Positions 1 through 10,012 of a stretch of 64,000 bases of DNA are shown one piece after another. The DNA comes from Cyanobium sp. FGCU52 (lineage in GTDB: Bacteria > Cyanobacteriota > Cyanobacteriia > PCC-6307 > Cyanobiaceae): NCBI GenBank assembly GCA_024958715.1, contig JANWUS010000063.1, positions 1 to 64,000 on the forward strand, in the 5' to 3' direction. Position 1 is the first letter of the stretch. Every line of letters begins with the position of its first letter. The translations under genes were made by a program, and so were the position numbers. Below the pieces are notes generated by a model that saw only the letters and a program-made list of their open reading frames with translations, made no database searches and was not told the DNA's origin.

Positions 1-264
1 GCGAGGCCAGAGCGCCTCCTGAGGGACGCGGAGCTTGCTACCTAATCAAGATTCATTTTATACCTTGCCTCGCTCAACAGCGGGGTGGGGGGGGGGGTTG
101 ACAGTGATGCGGGCGTCACAGCCACGTCGGCTCGGCAGTGGATCTGGCCGCCCGAGTGCGGCGTGAGCCATCGCTCCGGGCGCAGAGGAGGCTCCGCCTG
201 CTCCAAATCCTCCATCTCAGCTGCGTTGAGCCGGGCGATGGGCCTTGGTGCCGCTGGGTGGTGA
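1..264. other. Window edge, no supported gene
   Basis: No convincing gene is seen here. The plus-strand frame from base 1 closes at 45 with an unrecognisable 14-codon tail. A 93-codon minus-strand frame (42-323) is rich in Pro and Arg, overlaps the HepT gene in another frame and resembles nothing known. The stretch contains a pure 11-base G run at 87-97 preceded by GGGGT, and a TTGACA hexamer at 98-103 with no matching -10 box. It lies downstream of the minus-strand toxin gene and may be a 3' untranslated or decayed region. Confidence 0.4.
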
Positions 265-786
265 TCAGCCCGAGGAGTGATCGCTCTCGGCCAGGGCAAT
301 GAGCTCGGCGAGCCAGTGATCAAAGGCCTGCAGATCGGCGCACAGCTGCGGCCAGAGCATCAGGGCGCCGCTGAGGCGCTGCAGCACCTGATCGGGATCG
401 AGATCATCGGCATACAGGTGGCGCACCACATGCCGAAAGCCCAGCAGCAATCCCAGCGCCCGGGCGGTGTCCGGCGAGAGCAGCGCCGGTCTGTGCTCCG
501 TCGCCAGCGTGAGACGGTCCAGCAGGCGGCGGTGCCAGTCGGCCCCTTCAGGGGTGCCACCGTTGAGCACCCGCACGATCTGAAGCAGACAGCGCTCGAC
601 GCCGGTGTAGAAGCTCTGCAGGCGCAATGCCGCCGCATCCACCCGTTCCGCATCGGCACCCTCACGCTGCCAGCGCTCCGCCAGGCCGGCCAGGCTGTCG
701 ATCAGCACCGTGAGCCGCCGCCGCTCCACGGCCAGATCCGTGGCCAGATCGCGCAGTCGCTGGGGTGGGAGCGGATCGGCAGCCAT
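265..786 (-). CDS. hepT: HepT-like HEPN ribonuclease toxin
   Basis: A 173-residue helical protein carrying the HEPN toxin signature RX4HXY as 'RHVVRHLY' near residue 118. In characterised MntA/HepT systems this Arg-His pair forms the RNase active site, and the Tyr is AMPylated by the partner nucleotidyltransferase, which inactivates the toxin. The ATG overlaps the stop of the upstream mntA-like gene by one base (TGATG), so the two are translationally coupled in antitoxin-toxin order. The length fits the longer HepT-like group. The motif and partner make the family assignment strong; toxicity is inferred. Confidence 0.82.
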   Translation of the reverse strand: MAADPLPPQRLRDLATDLAVERRRLTVLIDSLAGLAERWQREGADAERVDAAALRLQSFYTGVERCLLQIVRVLNGGTPEGADWHRRLLDRLTLATEHRPALLSPDTARALGLLLGFRHVVRHLYADDLDPDQVLQRLSGALMLWPQLCADLQAFDHWLAELIALAESDHSSG

Positions 787-1169
787 CAGGTCAACCGCTG
801 GCCTTCGGCGCGGATCCTCTCCTGCCAGTGGATCGGCAGCGTCTCTAGGCGCACCAGATCCACGGCGACCGCGGCGGATCCCGGCCGCTCAGCGGCGTCG
901 GCGCGGCCCTCAGCCACCAGCGCCAGGGCCTCTGGCAGCTCACCGGCAGGGAGGCCAGCCACGGCCAGATCGAGATCCGAATCCGCGTGCAGGCCAGGGC
1001 CCAGCACGGAGCCGAACAACCAGAGCGAAAGATCGGGCCAGCGCTGGCGCAGCGTTGCGGCGATCGCGACAGCGTGGCTCTGCAGCTGCACACGCCTCTC
1101 CTCCCGCCTTGCCGCTTCGGAGGCCCAGCGTTGCCGCCAGTGATCGCGTTGGCCTGGGGTGACAACCAT
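786..1169 (-). CDS. mntA: MntA-like minimal nucleotidyltransferase antitoxin
   Basis: A 127-residue minimal nucleotidyltransferase with the GSX10DXD motif ('GSVLGPGLHADSDLD', about residues 53-67) and a later acidic 'AVDLV' strand carrying the third catalytic carboxylate. Family members AMPylate the Tyr of the HepT RX4HXY motif. The track start is a TTG at 1172; I prefer the ATG directly after it at 1169. It is the first gene of the pair and overlaps hepT by one base. No strong ribosome binding site is visible. It could be called simply a nucleotidyltransferase-domain protein if the partnership is not accepted. Confidence 0.82.
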   Translation of the reverse strand: MVVTPGQRDHWRQRWASEAARREERRVQLQSHAVAIAATLRQRWPDLSLWLFGSVLGPGLHADSDLDLAVAGLPAGELPEALALVAEGRADAAERPGSAAVAVDLVRLETLPIHWQERIRAEGQRLT

Positions 1170-1187
1170 CAATGGAGCGTAATCAGC

Positions 1188-1289
1188 TCATGCACAGCAG
1201 GGTTGGTCACCGCGGCGCGCCTCCTCAGCGAGCTTCTGCGCGAGGCCGTCCGGCAGCCGGAGGCTGTTCACACCCTTACACGCGCTCAC
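1188..1289 (-). pseudogene. Possible remnant of a ribbon-helix-helix antitoxin
   Basis: A 33-codon minus-strand frame from a GTG at 1289 contains 'NSLRLPDGLAQKLAEEARR', which reads like the start of a CopG/RHH antitoxin (beta strand, then 'LPDGLAQKLAEEA' as helix A). It ends at a stop after 'CCA' instead of continuing into the second helix. It lies between alaS and the mntA/hepT pair. The similarity is by eye only. It may be a decayed antitoxin gene or a chance match. Confidence 0.3.
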
Positions 1290-1384
1290 GGATGACCACT
1301 CACGCTTCGTTCTGCGAGGCAGGGTCACTGGAAGGTCGGTCCGTTCCGGGGTGAACTTGGCCTGGGCCTTGAGCGCCTGCGCCC

Positions 1385-4096
1385 TCAGCCCAACGCCGCG
1401 CCGAACTGCTCCCGCAACTGCTGCTCCGCCTGGCGCAGGGCCCCAACCAGCGCCGTGCCGTCACGCCCGCCGGCCTGGGCGAGGTTGGGCCGGCCGCCGC
1501 CACCGCCGCCGCACGCCTTGGCCACGCCGCCGATGAACTTGCCCGCCTGCTGGCCGGCGGCGATCACCGCTTTGCCAAAGGCGGCCACCAGAATCACCTT
1601 GCCGAGATCACTCGGATCGGGCAAGCCGCCCAGCACCACGGCGGCGCCCTCGCCCAGCTGATCGGCCAGCCCCAGGGCGGCGCTCTGCAGCCCCGCTCCA
1701 TCCACACCATCGAGGCGGGCCACCAGCAGCTGGAAATCGCCAACCCGTTCAGCCTTGTCCGCCAGCGCCGCAGCCTTCGCCAGCGCCAGTTCGCCGCGGG
1801 CCGCCGCCAGCGCCTTGCCGCTGGCCTTGAGTTCGTCCTGCAGCGCTGCCACGCGATCGACGATTTCGCCGGGCTGGGCCTTGAAGCGCTCGCCCAGCTG
1901 CTTCACCACCGCGTCCCGCTCATTGAGATAGGCCAGCACCGCCGGACCTGCCACCGCCTCAATGCGGCGGATGCCCGCCGCCACGCCGCTCTCGCTGACG
2001 ATCTTGAACAGGCCGATCTCGGCGGTGTTGGCCACGTGGGTGCCGCCGCACAGCTCCATCGACACGCCCGGCACATCCACCACCCGCACCACGTCGGCGT
2101 ACTTCTCGCCGAACATCGCCACGGCGCCGGCGGCCTTGGCCTTCTCGATCGCCATCTCCTGAACCTCGAGGGTGTGGGCCTCGGCGATCCAGCCGTTGAT
2201 CAGGGCCTCGATCTGCTCCAGCTCGGCTGAGGTCACGGCGCGGGGGCAGTGGAAGTCGAAGCGCAGGCGATCGAAATCCACCAGTGAGCCCGCCTGGCCG
2301 ATGCCCGGATCCACCACCTGCTTGAGCGCCGCCTGCAGCAGGTGGGTGGCCGTGTGGTTGGCCTGGGCGCGGCGGCGGCAGGCGGCATCCACCCGGGCGG
2401 TGAGCAGGTCGCCTACCGCCACGCAGCCCCGCTCGATCCGGCCGCTGTGCACGAACACCGAGCGATTGCGGCTCACCCCCTCGATACTCACGATCACACC
2501 CGCATCCACGCTGGTCTGGTCGCCGCCGCCCAGCAGCACACCGCGGTCGCCCACCTGGCCACCGCCCTCGCCATAGAAAGGGGTGGAATCGAGCACCAGC
2601 TGCACCTGATCACCGGCGCCGGCCAGGGTGGCCGGCTCGCCATTCACCACCAGGGCCAGCACACAACTGGGGTGTTCGAGAGCCTCGTAGCCCTTGAAAG
2701 TCGTGGCCGCCGCCGTGGCCGCCACCTGATCAATGGCCTCCTGAAGGGTGAGGTCGATGCTCACGGCAGCAGCCTTGGCCCGCTGGCGCTGCTCCTCCAT
2801 CGCCAGCTCGAAGCCGGCCACATCCACCGTGAGGCCATGCTCCTCGGCGATCTCCTCGGTGAGCTCCAGCGGGAAGCCGTAGGTATCGTAGAGCTCGAAG
2901 GCCTGGGCGCCGCTGATCTGGCTGGGTTGGCTGGCGAGCACGTCGGCCAGCAGCTTCTCGCCCCGCTCCAGGGTCTCCAGGAAGCGGGCCTCCTCGCGCT
3001 CCAGCTCCGCCAGGATCACGGCCCGGCGCTCCAGCAGCTGCGGATAGGCCTCGCCCATCAGCGCGATCGACGCCTCGCCCATCGCCGCCAGGAAGGGTTT
3101 GTCGATACCCAGCAGCCGTCCGTGGCGCACCACGCGGCGCAGCAGGCGCCGCAGGATGTAGCCGCGGCCGAGGTTGCTGGCGGTGACGCCGTCGCCGATC
3201 AGCTGGGTGACGGCGCGGCTGTGGTCGCCGATCACCTTGAGGCTGGTTTTCCCTTTCTCATCCAGACCTCGGTATTCCACCCCGGCCAGACCCGCCGCCG
3301 CCTCGATCAGCGGATAGATCAGGTCGGTTTCGTAGTTGTTCGGCACTCCCTGCAGGATCTGGGCCATGCGCTCGAGGCCCATGCCGGTGTCGATGTTGCG
3401 CGCCGCCAGGGGCGTGAGCGTGCCCTGGGCGTCGCGGTTGTACTGCATGAACACCAGGTTGTAGAACTCGATGAAACGCGTGTCGTCCTCGAGGTCGATG
3501 GCGTCGTCGCCGAGCTCGGGCCTGAAGTCGTAGTAGATCTCCGAGCAGGGTCCGCAGGGGCCGGTGGGGCCGGAGGCCCAGAAGTTGTCGGCCTCATCCA
3601 TGCGGATGATCCGCTTCGGGTTCACGCCCACCGTGTCGCGCCAGATCGCCTCGGCCTCGTCGTCCTCGCGGAAGACGCTCACCACCAGGTTCTCGGGCGC
3701 CAGGCCGAACACCCCGGTGCTCAGCTCCCAGGCCCAGGCGATCGCCTGCTCCTTGAAGTAATCGCCGAAGGAGAAGTTGCCGAGCATCTCGAAGAAGGTG
3801 TGATGCCGCGCCGTGCGGCCCACGTTCTCGATGTCGTTGGTGCGGATGCACTTCTGGCTGCTGGTGGCCCGCGGCGCCGGCCGCTCCGCCTGACCCAAAA
3901 ACACCGGCTTGAACGGCAGCATCCCGGCGATCGTGAGCAGAACCGTGGGGTCGTCGGGGATCAGGGAGGCACTCGGCATCGGCCGGTGGCCCCGCTGCTC
4001 GTAGAAGCGCAGGAAGGCCGCCCGGATCTCGGCGCCGCTGCGGGGGCGGGGGCTCGCCGGGCCGTCGGTGGGAGCGGGGGAGGGGGCGGCGGCCAT
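1385..4096 (-). CDS. alaS: Alanine--tRNA ligase
   Basis: Charges tRNA-Ala with alanine in the cytoplasm and edits mischarged Ser/Gly. At about 903 residues it has the usual bacterial length. The class II catalytic core is at the N terminus ('[25 protein letters not shown]' region). The editing-site zinc ligands are HTATH (about 579-583) and CGGTH (about 680-684). The C-Ala region ends with a Gly-rich '[19 protein letters not shown]'. The start is placed at the ATG giving 'MAAAPSPAP', followed by the conserved '[16 protein letters not shown]'. An ATG 12 codons upstream is also possible. The extra N-terminal Pro/Ala segment is typical of high-GC genomes. The track's 2221-residue ORF is this gene fused to meaningless upstream sequence. 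Confidence 0.97.
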   Translation of the reverse strand: MAAAPSPAPTDGPASPRPRSGAEIRAAFLRFYEQRGHRPMPSASLIPDDPTVLLTIAGMLPFKPVFLGQAERPAPRATSSQKCIRTNDIENVGRTARHHTFFEMLGNFSFGDYFKEQAIAWAWELSTGVFGLAPENLVVSVFREDDEAEAIWRDTVGVNPKRIIRMDEADNFWASGPTGPCGPCSEIYYDFRPELGDDAIDLEDDTRFIEFYNLVFMQYNRDAQGTLTPLAARNIDTGMGLERMAQILQGVPNNYETDLIYPLIEAAAGLAGVEYRGLDEKGKTSLKVIGDHSRAVTQLIGDGVTASNLGRGYILRRLLRRVVRHGRLLGIDKPFLAAMGEASIALMGEAYPQLLERRAVILAELEREEARFLETLERGEKLLADVLASQPSQISGAQAFELYDTYGFPLELTEEIAEEHGLTVDVAGFELAMEEQRQRAKAAAVSIDLTLQEAIDQVAATAAATTFKGYEALEHPSCVLALVVNGEPATLAGAGDQVQLVLDSTPFYGEGGGQVGDRGVLLGGGDQTSVDAGVIVSIEGVSRNRSVFVHSGRIERGCVAVGDLLTARVDAACRRRAQANHTATHLLQAALKQVVDPGIGQAGSLVDFDRLRFDFHCPRAVTSAELEQIEALINGWIAEAHTLEVQEMAIEKAKAAGAVAMFGEKYADVVRVVDVPGVSMELCGGTHVANTAEIGLFKIVSESGVAAGIRRIEAVAGPAVLAYLNERDAVVKQLGERFKAQPGEIVDRVAALQDELKASGKALAAARGELALAKAAALADKAERVGDFQLLVARLDGVDGAGLQSAALGLADQLGEGAAVVLGGLPDPSDLGKVILVAAFGKAVIAAGQQAGKFIGGVAKACGGGGGGRPNLAQAGGRDGTALVGALRQAEQQLREQFGAALG

Positions 4097-4173
4097 GGAC
4101 CCGGGGCGAGGAGCGTGTCGTTCTGAGGGCATGATCGCCCAGAGGCTGACGCCGCCTGCGAACGATCCGGGCG

Positions 4174-4680
4174 ATGATCCACCGGACCGCCCCCCGCCGC
4201 GCGTTGCGCCCCCCCACCGCCTTCGCCCCTGTCCTGCGACCCGCCGACCCCGACGTGACGGATCGGGCGCGGCTGCGCTGGCGGTCGCTGAGCTGGGCCC
4301 TGCTCGCCGCCGCCGTGGCCGGCGGCCTCTCCCTGCTCGGCGCCGCAACCCCATGGGCCGGCCCGACCGCCGGCCTGGAATCGGCCCTGCGCGCCGCCGG
4401 CTGCGGCTTCTTCTATGGCCTGCTCGCCTTCCACCTGCAGCGGGTCGATCCCGACGACGGCCATCTGCAGGCGGGTCTGGTGGGGGCGGTCTGCGGCATC
4501 CGCAGCCTCGGCGCCCCCCTGACCCTGCCGGCGTCCAGCCCGCTGGAGACGCCCCTGTCCTGGCTGGAGGCGGCGCTGCTGGCGCTAGGGCAGCAGTGGC
4601 TGCCCCTGTGGCTGCCCCTGGTCGGGGCCGCCTTCGCCCTGCCACTGGCCGTGCGGCGGTGGCCGGCGCTGCGGCCCTGA
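4174..4680 (+). CDS. Small hypothetical membrane protein
   Basis: A 168-residue protein with no recognised family. A basic N terminus is followed by hydrophobic stretches around 40-58 ('[16 protein letters not shown]'), 77-87, 98-110 and 135-158, suggesting three or four membrane segments. It is divergent from alaS with a 77-base gap and lies 85 bases upstream of the SNF2 helicase on the same strand, so it may share that promoter. An internal GTG near 4255 (before '[11 protein letters not shown]') is an alternative start that would remove the Pro/Arg-rich leader. Function unknown. Confidence 0.6.
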   Translation: MIHRTAPRRALRPPTAFAPVLRPADPDVTDRARLRWRSLSWALLAAAVAGGLSLLGAATPWAGPTAGLESALRAAGCGFFYGLLAFHLQRVDPDDGHLQAGLVGAVCGIRSLGAPLTLPASSPLETPLSWLEAALLALGQQWLPLWLPLVGAAFALPLAVRRWPALRP

Positions 4681-4765
4681 GACCGCCGTTCCCCCATGAT
4701 GGGGCCGCAGAACGGGCTGGAGCTCTTGCCTGCGTTCCCGCCCCCCCGGCCCTGACCCCCCGGCC

Positions 4766-7700
4766 ATGAGCCTGCTTCATGCCACCTGGCTGTTTCCGCC
4801 GAGCGGAGCGGGCGGGCGGCTTCTGCTGTGGGCCGACACCTGGCGGGTGGCCACGCCGGCATCCCCGGCCCTGACGGAGGTGCCGGACCATCCCTTCTCC
4901 CTGAACGTCGACGACCTGGGGGCCTGGCTCGACGACAACGGCCACTGGTCGGAGGCGTTCCGACCGGCGGAGGCGGTGCTGACCCTGCCCAGCCGCAGCC
5001 AGGCGGCCCGGGGCCGCAAGCGCGCGGCCGATGCCGCCTGGAGCGGGCTTCCCCTGCAGGCCGGCGAACCGATCCCCCGCGAACCCCAGTGGTGGCCCTG
5101 GCGCGTGGAGGGCCTGGCCCTCGATCCCGGCGCCGCCGGCGAATGGCTCTCCACCCTGCCCCTCTCCGGTGACCATCCCGGCCTGGCGGACGACCTGCGC
5201 TGGTGGACCCATCTGCAGCGCTGGGCCCTGAGCCTGCTCGCCCGGGGACGGTGGCTGCCCCAGGTGGAGGAGGGACGGGCCCACTGGCTCCCCCTTCTGA
5301 ACCGGGAAGGCGACCGGCACCGTCTGGAGGAACTGGCGGTGGGGCTGCCGCAGGTGGCCACCTGCGCCATGGGCAGCGGGATGCCGGGGGAGGCGGCAGC
5401 GCTGGCCTGCCGGCGGCCGGGCAGCGGCCGGCTGCGGGTGGCGAGCCTGCTGGAGGCCCTGCTCGACGGGCAGCTGCGCAGCGGCTTCGAACCCGCCGCC
5501 GACGGGCTGGATCCCCTGCTGATCGCCTGGCAGAAGGGCCTGGGCAAGGGCAACGGCCAGCTCGGCCTCGACGAGGAGGACACGGAACGCCTGGAGATCG
5601 CCACCCACCACTGGCGCGAGGCGGTGGCGGGCCGGGTGGCTCCGGCCCGCGCCTGCCTGGAGCTGTTCACGCCGCCGGAGGGCGAGGAGCTTTGGGAGCT
5701 GCGCTTCGGCCTGCAGGCGGAGGCCGACCCGAGTCTGAAGGTGCCGGCGGGGGTGGTGTGGGCCCGGGGCAACCGCTCCCTGCAGCTGGGGGAGGTGGAG
5801 GTGCCGGAGCCGGGCGAACTGCTGCTGGAGGGCCTGGGCCGGGCCCTGCAGGTGTTCGAGCCGATCGAGCGCGGCCTCGACGCCGCGGCGCCGGAAACGA
5901 TGCAGCTGACCCCGGCCGAGGCCTTCGTGCTGGTGCGCACCGCGGCCGTGCAGCTGCGCGACGTGGGGGTGGGCGTGCTGCTGCCCCCCAGCCTCAGCGG
6001 CGGTCTGGCGAGCCGGCTGGGCCTGGCGATCGAGGCGGAACTGCCGGCCCGCTCCCGCGGCTTCAGCCTCGGCGAGAGCCTGGAGTGGCGCTGGGATCTG
6101 ATGATCGGCGGCGTCACCCTCACCCTGCGGGATCTGGAGCGGCTGGCGGCAAAGCGCAGCCCGCTGGTGCAGCACAAGGGCGCCTGGATCGAGCTCCGCC
6201 CCGGCGATCTCAGGAACGCCGAGCGCTTCTGCGCCGCCGACCCGGCCCTCAGCCTCGACGATGCCCTGCGACTCACCGCCACCGACGGCGAGACGCTGAT
6301 GCGGCTGCCGGTGCACCGGTTCACGGCGGGCCCGCGGCTGCAGGCGGTGCTGGAGCAATACCACCAGCAGAAGGCCCCCGATCCCCTGCCGGCGCCGGAG
6401 GGCTTTGCCGGCCAGCTGCGGCCCTATCAGGAGCGGGGCCTGGGCTGGCTCGCCTTCCTGCATCGCTTCGACCAGGGGGCCTGCCTGGCGGACGACATGG
6501 GTCTGGGCAAAACGATCCAGCTGCTGGCCTTCCTCCAGCACCTCAAGGCGGAGCAGGAACTGCGCCGGCCCGTGCTGCTGGTGGCCCCCACCTCGGTGCT
6601 CACGAACTGGAAGCGGGAGGCGGCCGGTTTCACGCCGGAACTGGAGGTGCGCGAGCACTACGGCCCACGCCGGCCCTCCAGCGAAGCGGCCCTCACCAAG
6701 GCCCTCGACGGCGTGGATCTGGTGCTGACCACCTACGGCCTGCTCCATCGCGACAGCGAACTGCTGGAGAGCGTGGACTGGCAGGGGGTGGTGATCGACG
6801 AGGCCCAGGCGATCAAGAACCCCTCCGCCAAGCAGAGCCAGGCCGCCCGCGACCTGGCCCGTCCCCGCAAGCAGGGCCGCTTCCGCATCGCCCTCACCGG
6901 CACGCCGGTGGAGAACCGCGTCAGCGAGCTCTGGGCGCTGATGGACTTCCTCAACCCGCGGGTGCTGGGCGATGAGCCCTTCTTCCGCCAGCGCTACCGG
7001 CTGCCGATCGAGCGCTATGGCGACATGAGCTCCCTGCGCGATCTCAAGGCCCGGGTGGGCCCGTTCATCCTGCGCCGGCTCAAGACCGACAAGTCGATCA
7101 TCTCCGACCTGCCGGAGAAGGTGGAGCTCAGGGAGTGGGTGGGGCTGGCGCCGGAGCAGGTGAAGCTCTACCGCCGCACGGTCGACGAGAGCCTGGATGC
7201 GATCGCCCGCGCGCCCCTGGGCCAGAAGCACGGCCAGGTGCTGGCCCTGCTCACCCGCCTCAAGCAGATCTGCAACCACCCGGCCCTGGCCCTCAAGGAA
7301 GACGCTGTGGGCAGCGATTTCGCCTCCCGCAGCGCCAAGGTGCAGCGCCTGGAGGAGATCCTCGAGGAGGTGATCGAAGCGGGCGACCGGGCGCTGCTGT
7401 TCACCCAGTTCGCCGAATGGGGCCACCTGCTCAAGGCCCATCTGGAGCGCCGCTGGCGGCAGGAGGTGCCGTTCCTGCACGGCGGCACCACCAAGACCGA
7501 ACGGCAGGCGATGGTGGACCGCTTCCAGGAGGATCCGCGCGGTCCCCAGCTGTTCCTGCTCTCGCTCAAGGCCGGCGGTGTGGGGCTGAACCTCACCCGG
7601 GCCAGCCATGTGTTCCATGTCGACCGCTGGTGGAATCCGGCGGTGGAGAACCAGGCCACCGACCGGGCCTACCGCATCGGCCAGACCAACCGGGTGCTGG

Positions 7701-7858
7701 TGCACAAGTTCATCACCAGCGGTTCGGTGGAGGAGCGCATCGACCGGATGATCAGCGAGAAGTCGCGGCTGGCCGAAGACATCGTCGGCAGCGGCGAGGA
7801 ATGGCTGGGCGGCCTCGAGGTGGGCCAGCTGCGGGAACTGGTGGCGCTGGAGGAATGA
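4766..7858 (+). CDS. SNF2-family DEAD/DEAH-box helicase
   Basis: A 1030-residue SNF2-type ATPase/translocase. The first half (about 1-530) matches the bacterial SNF2-associated region. The ATPase core has Walker A '[10 protein letters not shown]' near 576, the DEAH-variant '[16 protein letters not shown]' near 675 and motif III '[10 protein letters not shown]'. The C-terminal helicase lobe has '[10 protein letters not shown]', '[13 protein letters not shown]' and '[12 protein letters not shown]' near 970. Such proteins move on double-stranded DNA and remodel protein-DNA complexes; the exact role of the bacterial stand-alone type is unknown. It is followed after 94 bases by a SWIM zinc-finger gene, a recurrent partner of bacterial SNF2 proteins. 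Family assignment is firm; the biological role is open. Confidence 0.95.
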   Translation: MSLLHATWLFPPSGAGGRLLLWADTWRVATPASPALTEVPDHPFSLNVDDLGAWLDDNGHWSEAFRPAEAVLTLPSRSQAARGRKRAADAAWSGLPLQAGEPIPREPQWWPWRVEGLALDPGAAGEWLSTLPLSGDHPGLADDLRWWTHLQRWALSLLARGRWLPQVEEGRAHWLPLLNREGDRHRLEELAVGLPQVATCAMGSGMPGEAAALACRRPGSGRLRVASLLEALLDGQLRSGFEPAADGLDPLLIAWQKGLGKGNGQLGLDEEDTERLEIATHHWREAVAGRVAPARACLELFTPPEGEELWELRFGLQAEADPSLKVPAGVVWARGNRSLQLGEVEVPEPGELLLEGLGRALQVFEPIERGLDAAAPETMQLTPAEAFVLVRTAAVQLRDVGVGVLLPPSLSGGLASRLGLAIEAELPARSRGFSLGESLEWRWDLMIGGVTLTLRDLERLAAKRSPLVQHKGAWIELRPGDLRNAERFCAADPALSLDDALRLTATDGETLMRLPVHRFTAGPRLQAVLEQYHQQKAPDPLPAPEGFAGQLRPYQERGLGWLAFLHRFDQGACLADDMGLGKTIQLLAFLQHLKAEQELRRPVLLVAPTSVLTNWKREAAGFTPELEVREHYGPRRPSSEAALTKALDGVDLVLTTYGLLHRDSELLESVDWQGVVIDEAQAIKNPSAKQSQAARDLARPRKQGRFRIALTGTPVENRVSELWALMDFLNPRVLGDEPFFRQRYRLPIERYGDMSSLRDLKARVGPFILRRLKTDKSIISDLPEKVELREWVGLAPEQVKLYRRTVDESLDAIARAPLGQKHGQVLALLTRLKQICNHPALALKEDAVGSDFASRSAKVQRLEEILEEVIEAGDRALLFTQFAEWGHLLKAHLERRWRQEVPFLHGGTTKTERQAMVDRFQEDPRGPQLFLLSLKAGGVGLNLTRASHVFHVDRWWNPAVENQATDRAYRIGQTNRVLVHKFITSGSVEERIDRMISEKSRLAEDIVGSGEEWLGGLEVGQLRELVALEE

Positions 7859-7952
7859 AGCGCCGCGGCCGCGCCAGCGAACAGCTCCCGGCGCCACCGG
7901 CCTGCAGACTGGCGCCAGGCAGTCGCTCGCGAGCGCAACTCCGCCCCTCCCC

Positions 7953-8855
7953 ATGACCGTCACCCCCGCCGGCTCGATCACCACCCAGCTGGGCCAGCAG
8001 GGTCTGGGCCAGCAGCCCTGGTGGGTGGAGCAGTGGATGGAGCTGATCAACTCCTACCGCTACAAGAAAAGACTCGAGCGCGCCTGGGACTACGCCAGAA
8101 GCGGCAACGTGCTCTCGATCCGCTTCGAGGGGCGCCGGGTGCACGCCCGGGTGCAGGGCAGCGAGAAGGATCCCTACAAGGTGAAGCTCTGGCTCGACGT
8201 GCTCAACGACGAGGACTGGGGCTATGTGCTCGAGGCCCTCAGCCGCAAGGCCCGCTGGTCGGCCCAGCTGCTGGCCGGGATCATGCCCCAGGACATCGAG
8301 CGGGCCTTCGCCGCCAGTGGCAAGCGGCTGTTCCCGTTCAAGCTGCAGGAGGTGCGCAGCGAGTGCAGCTGCCTCGACAAGGCGAACCCCTGCAAGCACA
8401 TCAGCGCCGTGTACTACCTGATGGGGGATCGCTTCAGCGAGGACCCCTTCGTGCTCTTCCAGCTGCGCGGCCGCACCCGCAGCCAGCTGCTGGAGGAGCT
8501 GGCCCGCCGCCGGCGGGAGGGGTCCGAGGGCCGCGTGGAGACGGCCCCCCATCCCCTGCACCCCGCCCTTCTGGATCCGGCGCGCTGGTGGCGTTACGAC
8601 GCCCCCCTCGATCCCGACCTCGTGGTGATCACCCCGGCAATGGAGGGCGAGTCGGGCCTCGAAGGTGCGGGGCCCCTGCCCCTGGCGGAGGAGCCCCGGT
8701 TTCCGGAGGCCAATCGGCTGTTTCTGGAGCACCTGCACGAGCAGGGCGCGCGCATGGGCCAGCTGGCGATGGCGCGGGCCATGGCCACGGGCAACGACAA
8801 CGGCGAAGGGAGTGGCGACGGGAGTGGCGTAGGCAGCGGCGGCGAGGGCCCATGA
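7953..8855 (+). CDS. SWIM zinc-finger protein
   Basis: A 300-residue protein with a SWIM zinc finger (CxC...CxH) seen as '[12 protein letters not shown]' at about residues 137-148. SWIM domains bind DNA or protein and often occur beside or within SNF2 ATPases, and this gene directly follows one. The N-terminal 'QQPWWVEQW' and '[19 protein letters not shown]' region is typical of the cyanobacterial version. The C terminus is a low-complexity Gly/Ser/Asp tail. Its TGA overlaps the ATG of the MEKHLA gene (ATGA), so those two are coupled. It is probably an accessory subunit of the helicase, by context. Confidence 0.88.
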   Translation: MTVTPAGSITTQLGQQGLGQQPWWVEQWMELINSYRYKKRLERAWDYARSGNVLSIRFEGRRVHARVQGSEKDPYKVKLWLDVLNDEDWGYVLEALSRKARWSAQLLAGIMPQDIERAFAASGKRLFPFKLQEVRSECSCLDKANPCKHISAVYYLMGDRFSEDPFVLFQLRGRTRSQLLEELARRRREGSEGRVETAPHPLHPALLDPARWWRYDAPLDPDLVVITPAMEGESGLEGAGPLPLAEEPRFPEANRLFLEHLHEQGARMGQLAMARAMATGNDNGEGSGDGSGVGSGGEGP

Positions 8856-9346
8856 GCGACCGGCCCACCGCCGGGGAAGCGCCCTGGCTGTCGGCGAGTG
8901 TCTGCGAGGTGGCGGCCCGGATCCTGCAGGGCCACCTCCGGGCCTTCGGCCGGCCCCTGCTGGCCGGCTGCGGTCCGCAACGCGATGCCCGCCACGCCGC
9001 CCAGGAGCTGTTTGCCACCCCCACGGTGGTGCTGGCCCATGACGGCAGCGCCGATCCCCGGCTGATCTACGCCAACCGGGCGGCCCTGCTGCTGTGGCGC
9101 CAGCGCTGGGACACGATGGTTGGCCTGCCCTCCCGGCTCACGGCCGAACCGGGCGAGCGGCTGGAGCGGGCAGCAGCCCTGGAGCAGGCCCGCCTCCGGG
9201 AAGCCCTGCAGGGCTATGGCGGGATCCGGATCGACAGCGGCGGACGGCGCTTCCGCATCGAGAACGCCAGGCTCTGGACCCTCCGCGATCGCCAGGGGAC
9301 CCCCTGCGGCCAGGCGGCGACCTTCGCCCGCTGGTGGTGGCTCTGA
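8852..9346 (+). CDS. MEKHLA (PAS-like) domain protein
   Basis: A 164-residue protein that is almost entirely a MEKHLA domain: 'AHDGSADPRLIYANRAALLLW', 'LPSRLTAEP', 'YGGIRIDSGGRRFRIENA' and 'GQAATFARWWW' match the family in order. The domain is PAS-related and was first described at the C terminus of plant HD-ZIP III proteins; cyanobacteria carry stand-alone copies of unknown ligand. The start is the ATG overlapping the stop of the SWIM gene by four bases; the longer track ORF is upstream read-through. Its coupling to the SNF2/SWIM genes may be simple co-transcription. Confidence 0.88.
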   Translation: MSDRPTAGEAPWLSASVCEVAARILQGHLRAFGRPLLAGCGPQRDARHAAQELFATPTVVLAHDGSADPRLIYANRAALLLWRQRWDTMVGLPSRLTAEPGERLERAAALEQARLREALQGYGGIRIDSGGRRFRIENARLWTLRDRQGTPCGQAATFARWWWL

Positions 9347-9373
9347 ACGAGGGTGACGCCGAGCGGGACCCGC

Positions 9374-9820
9374 TCAGGGCCGGGAGCCTTCATGCACTTC
9401 CACGGCGCTCAGCTGAACGCCGATCACGGTGATCAGGGGATGGTTGTCGACCCAGCGCACCAGACCCTCCAGCTCAAACCATTCGTTGCCGCCGGCGCCG
9501 ATGTCGAGGTGGCAGGGCAGATCCACGGCGATGGGATGGCCGCCTTCAAGGGCCAGCTTCATCCCGTCGGGGCTGATGTCCACGATCTCGCCGGTGAGCG
9601 GCGCGGCGGAACCGTCCCCGAAACGCACCTGGGCCAGGGCAAAGTTCTCCGGCGGCTTGAACCGATCCGTGCGAGCCCCCGCCTCAAGGTAGTGCTGCAG
9701 GCGCTGCAGGGCCCGGCGGTACCGATCCAGGTCTCCAGGGGGGACCGGCCTCCGACGGCTTGCCAACGTTCTAGGCCGGCCACTGAGCGGCGACCAGCCT
9801 CCACCCCCACTTCGTCGCAC
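9374..9820 (-). CDS. PilZ-like domain protein
   Basis: The C-terminal half looks like a PilZ c-di-GMP receptor: a basic 'RTDRF' segment, a beta-rich stretch, then 'EIVDISPDGMKLAL' matching the (D/N)xSxxG motif and 'VRWVDNHPLITVIGVQL' as the last strands. The N terminus is poorly defined. The track ORF opens with a TTG at 9934; I use the in-frame GTG at 9820, and a TTG at 9766 ('LASRRRPVPPGDLDRY') is also possible. The Arg-motif spacing is loose, so c-di-GMP binding is not certain. It is convergent with the MEKHLA gene and divergent from flv3. Confidence 0.6.
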   Translation of the reverse strand: MRRSGGGGWSPLSGRPRTLASRRRPVPPGDLDRYRRALQRLQHYLEAGARTDRFKPPENFALAQVRFGDGSAAPLTGEIVDISPDGMKLALEGGHPIAVDLPCHLDIGAGGNEWFELEGLVRWVDNHPLITVIGVQLSAVEVHEGSRP

Positions 9821-9904
9821 ACTGAAAAGCGTGCCAGGGGCTGCCGAGGCCGACCCTTCCGCCGGTGGAGGCACCGCGATCACGGCGCTCCGGCCCCTGA
9901 GCGC

Positions 9905-9937
9905 CTGATCAGTGGAACCAGAAACGCTGATCAATGG
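9905..9937. promoter_or_regulatory. Paired direct repeat upstream of flv3
   Basis: CTGATCAGTGG (9905-9915) and CTGATCAATGG (9927-9937) differ at one base and start exactly 22 bases apart, about two helical turns. They lie 76-108 bases before the flv3 ATG. This geometry suits a dimeric or tandem-binding regulator. No known cyanobacterial box is matched, so the regulator is unidentified. Confidence 0.35.
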
Positions 9938-10012
9938 GCGCGGTCGACGGCCGACCTGTTCCGCGTGAACCCTTCCTAAAGTCCACCCCTCCGAGGTTGG
10001 ACAAAGAATCCG

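Noticed and set aside
104-119. GTGA-N8-TCAC palindrome next to TTGACA
   Set aside because: The spacing does not fit CRP (N6) or NtcA (GTA-N8-TAC), and no gene starts nearby.
42-323. 93-codon minus-strand ORF downstream of hepT
   Set aside because: Pro/Arg-rich, crosses the G11 run, overlaps hepT in another frame and resembles no protein.
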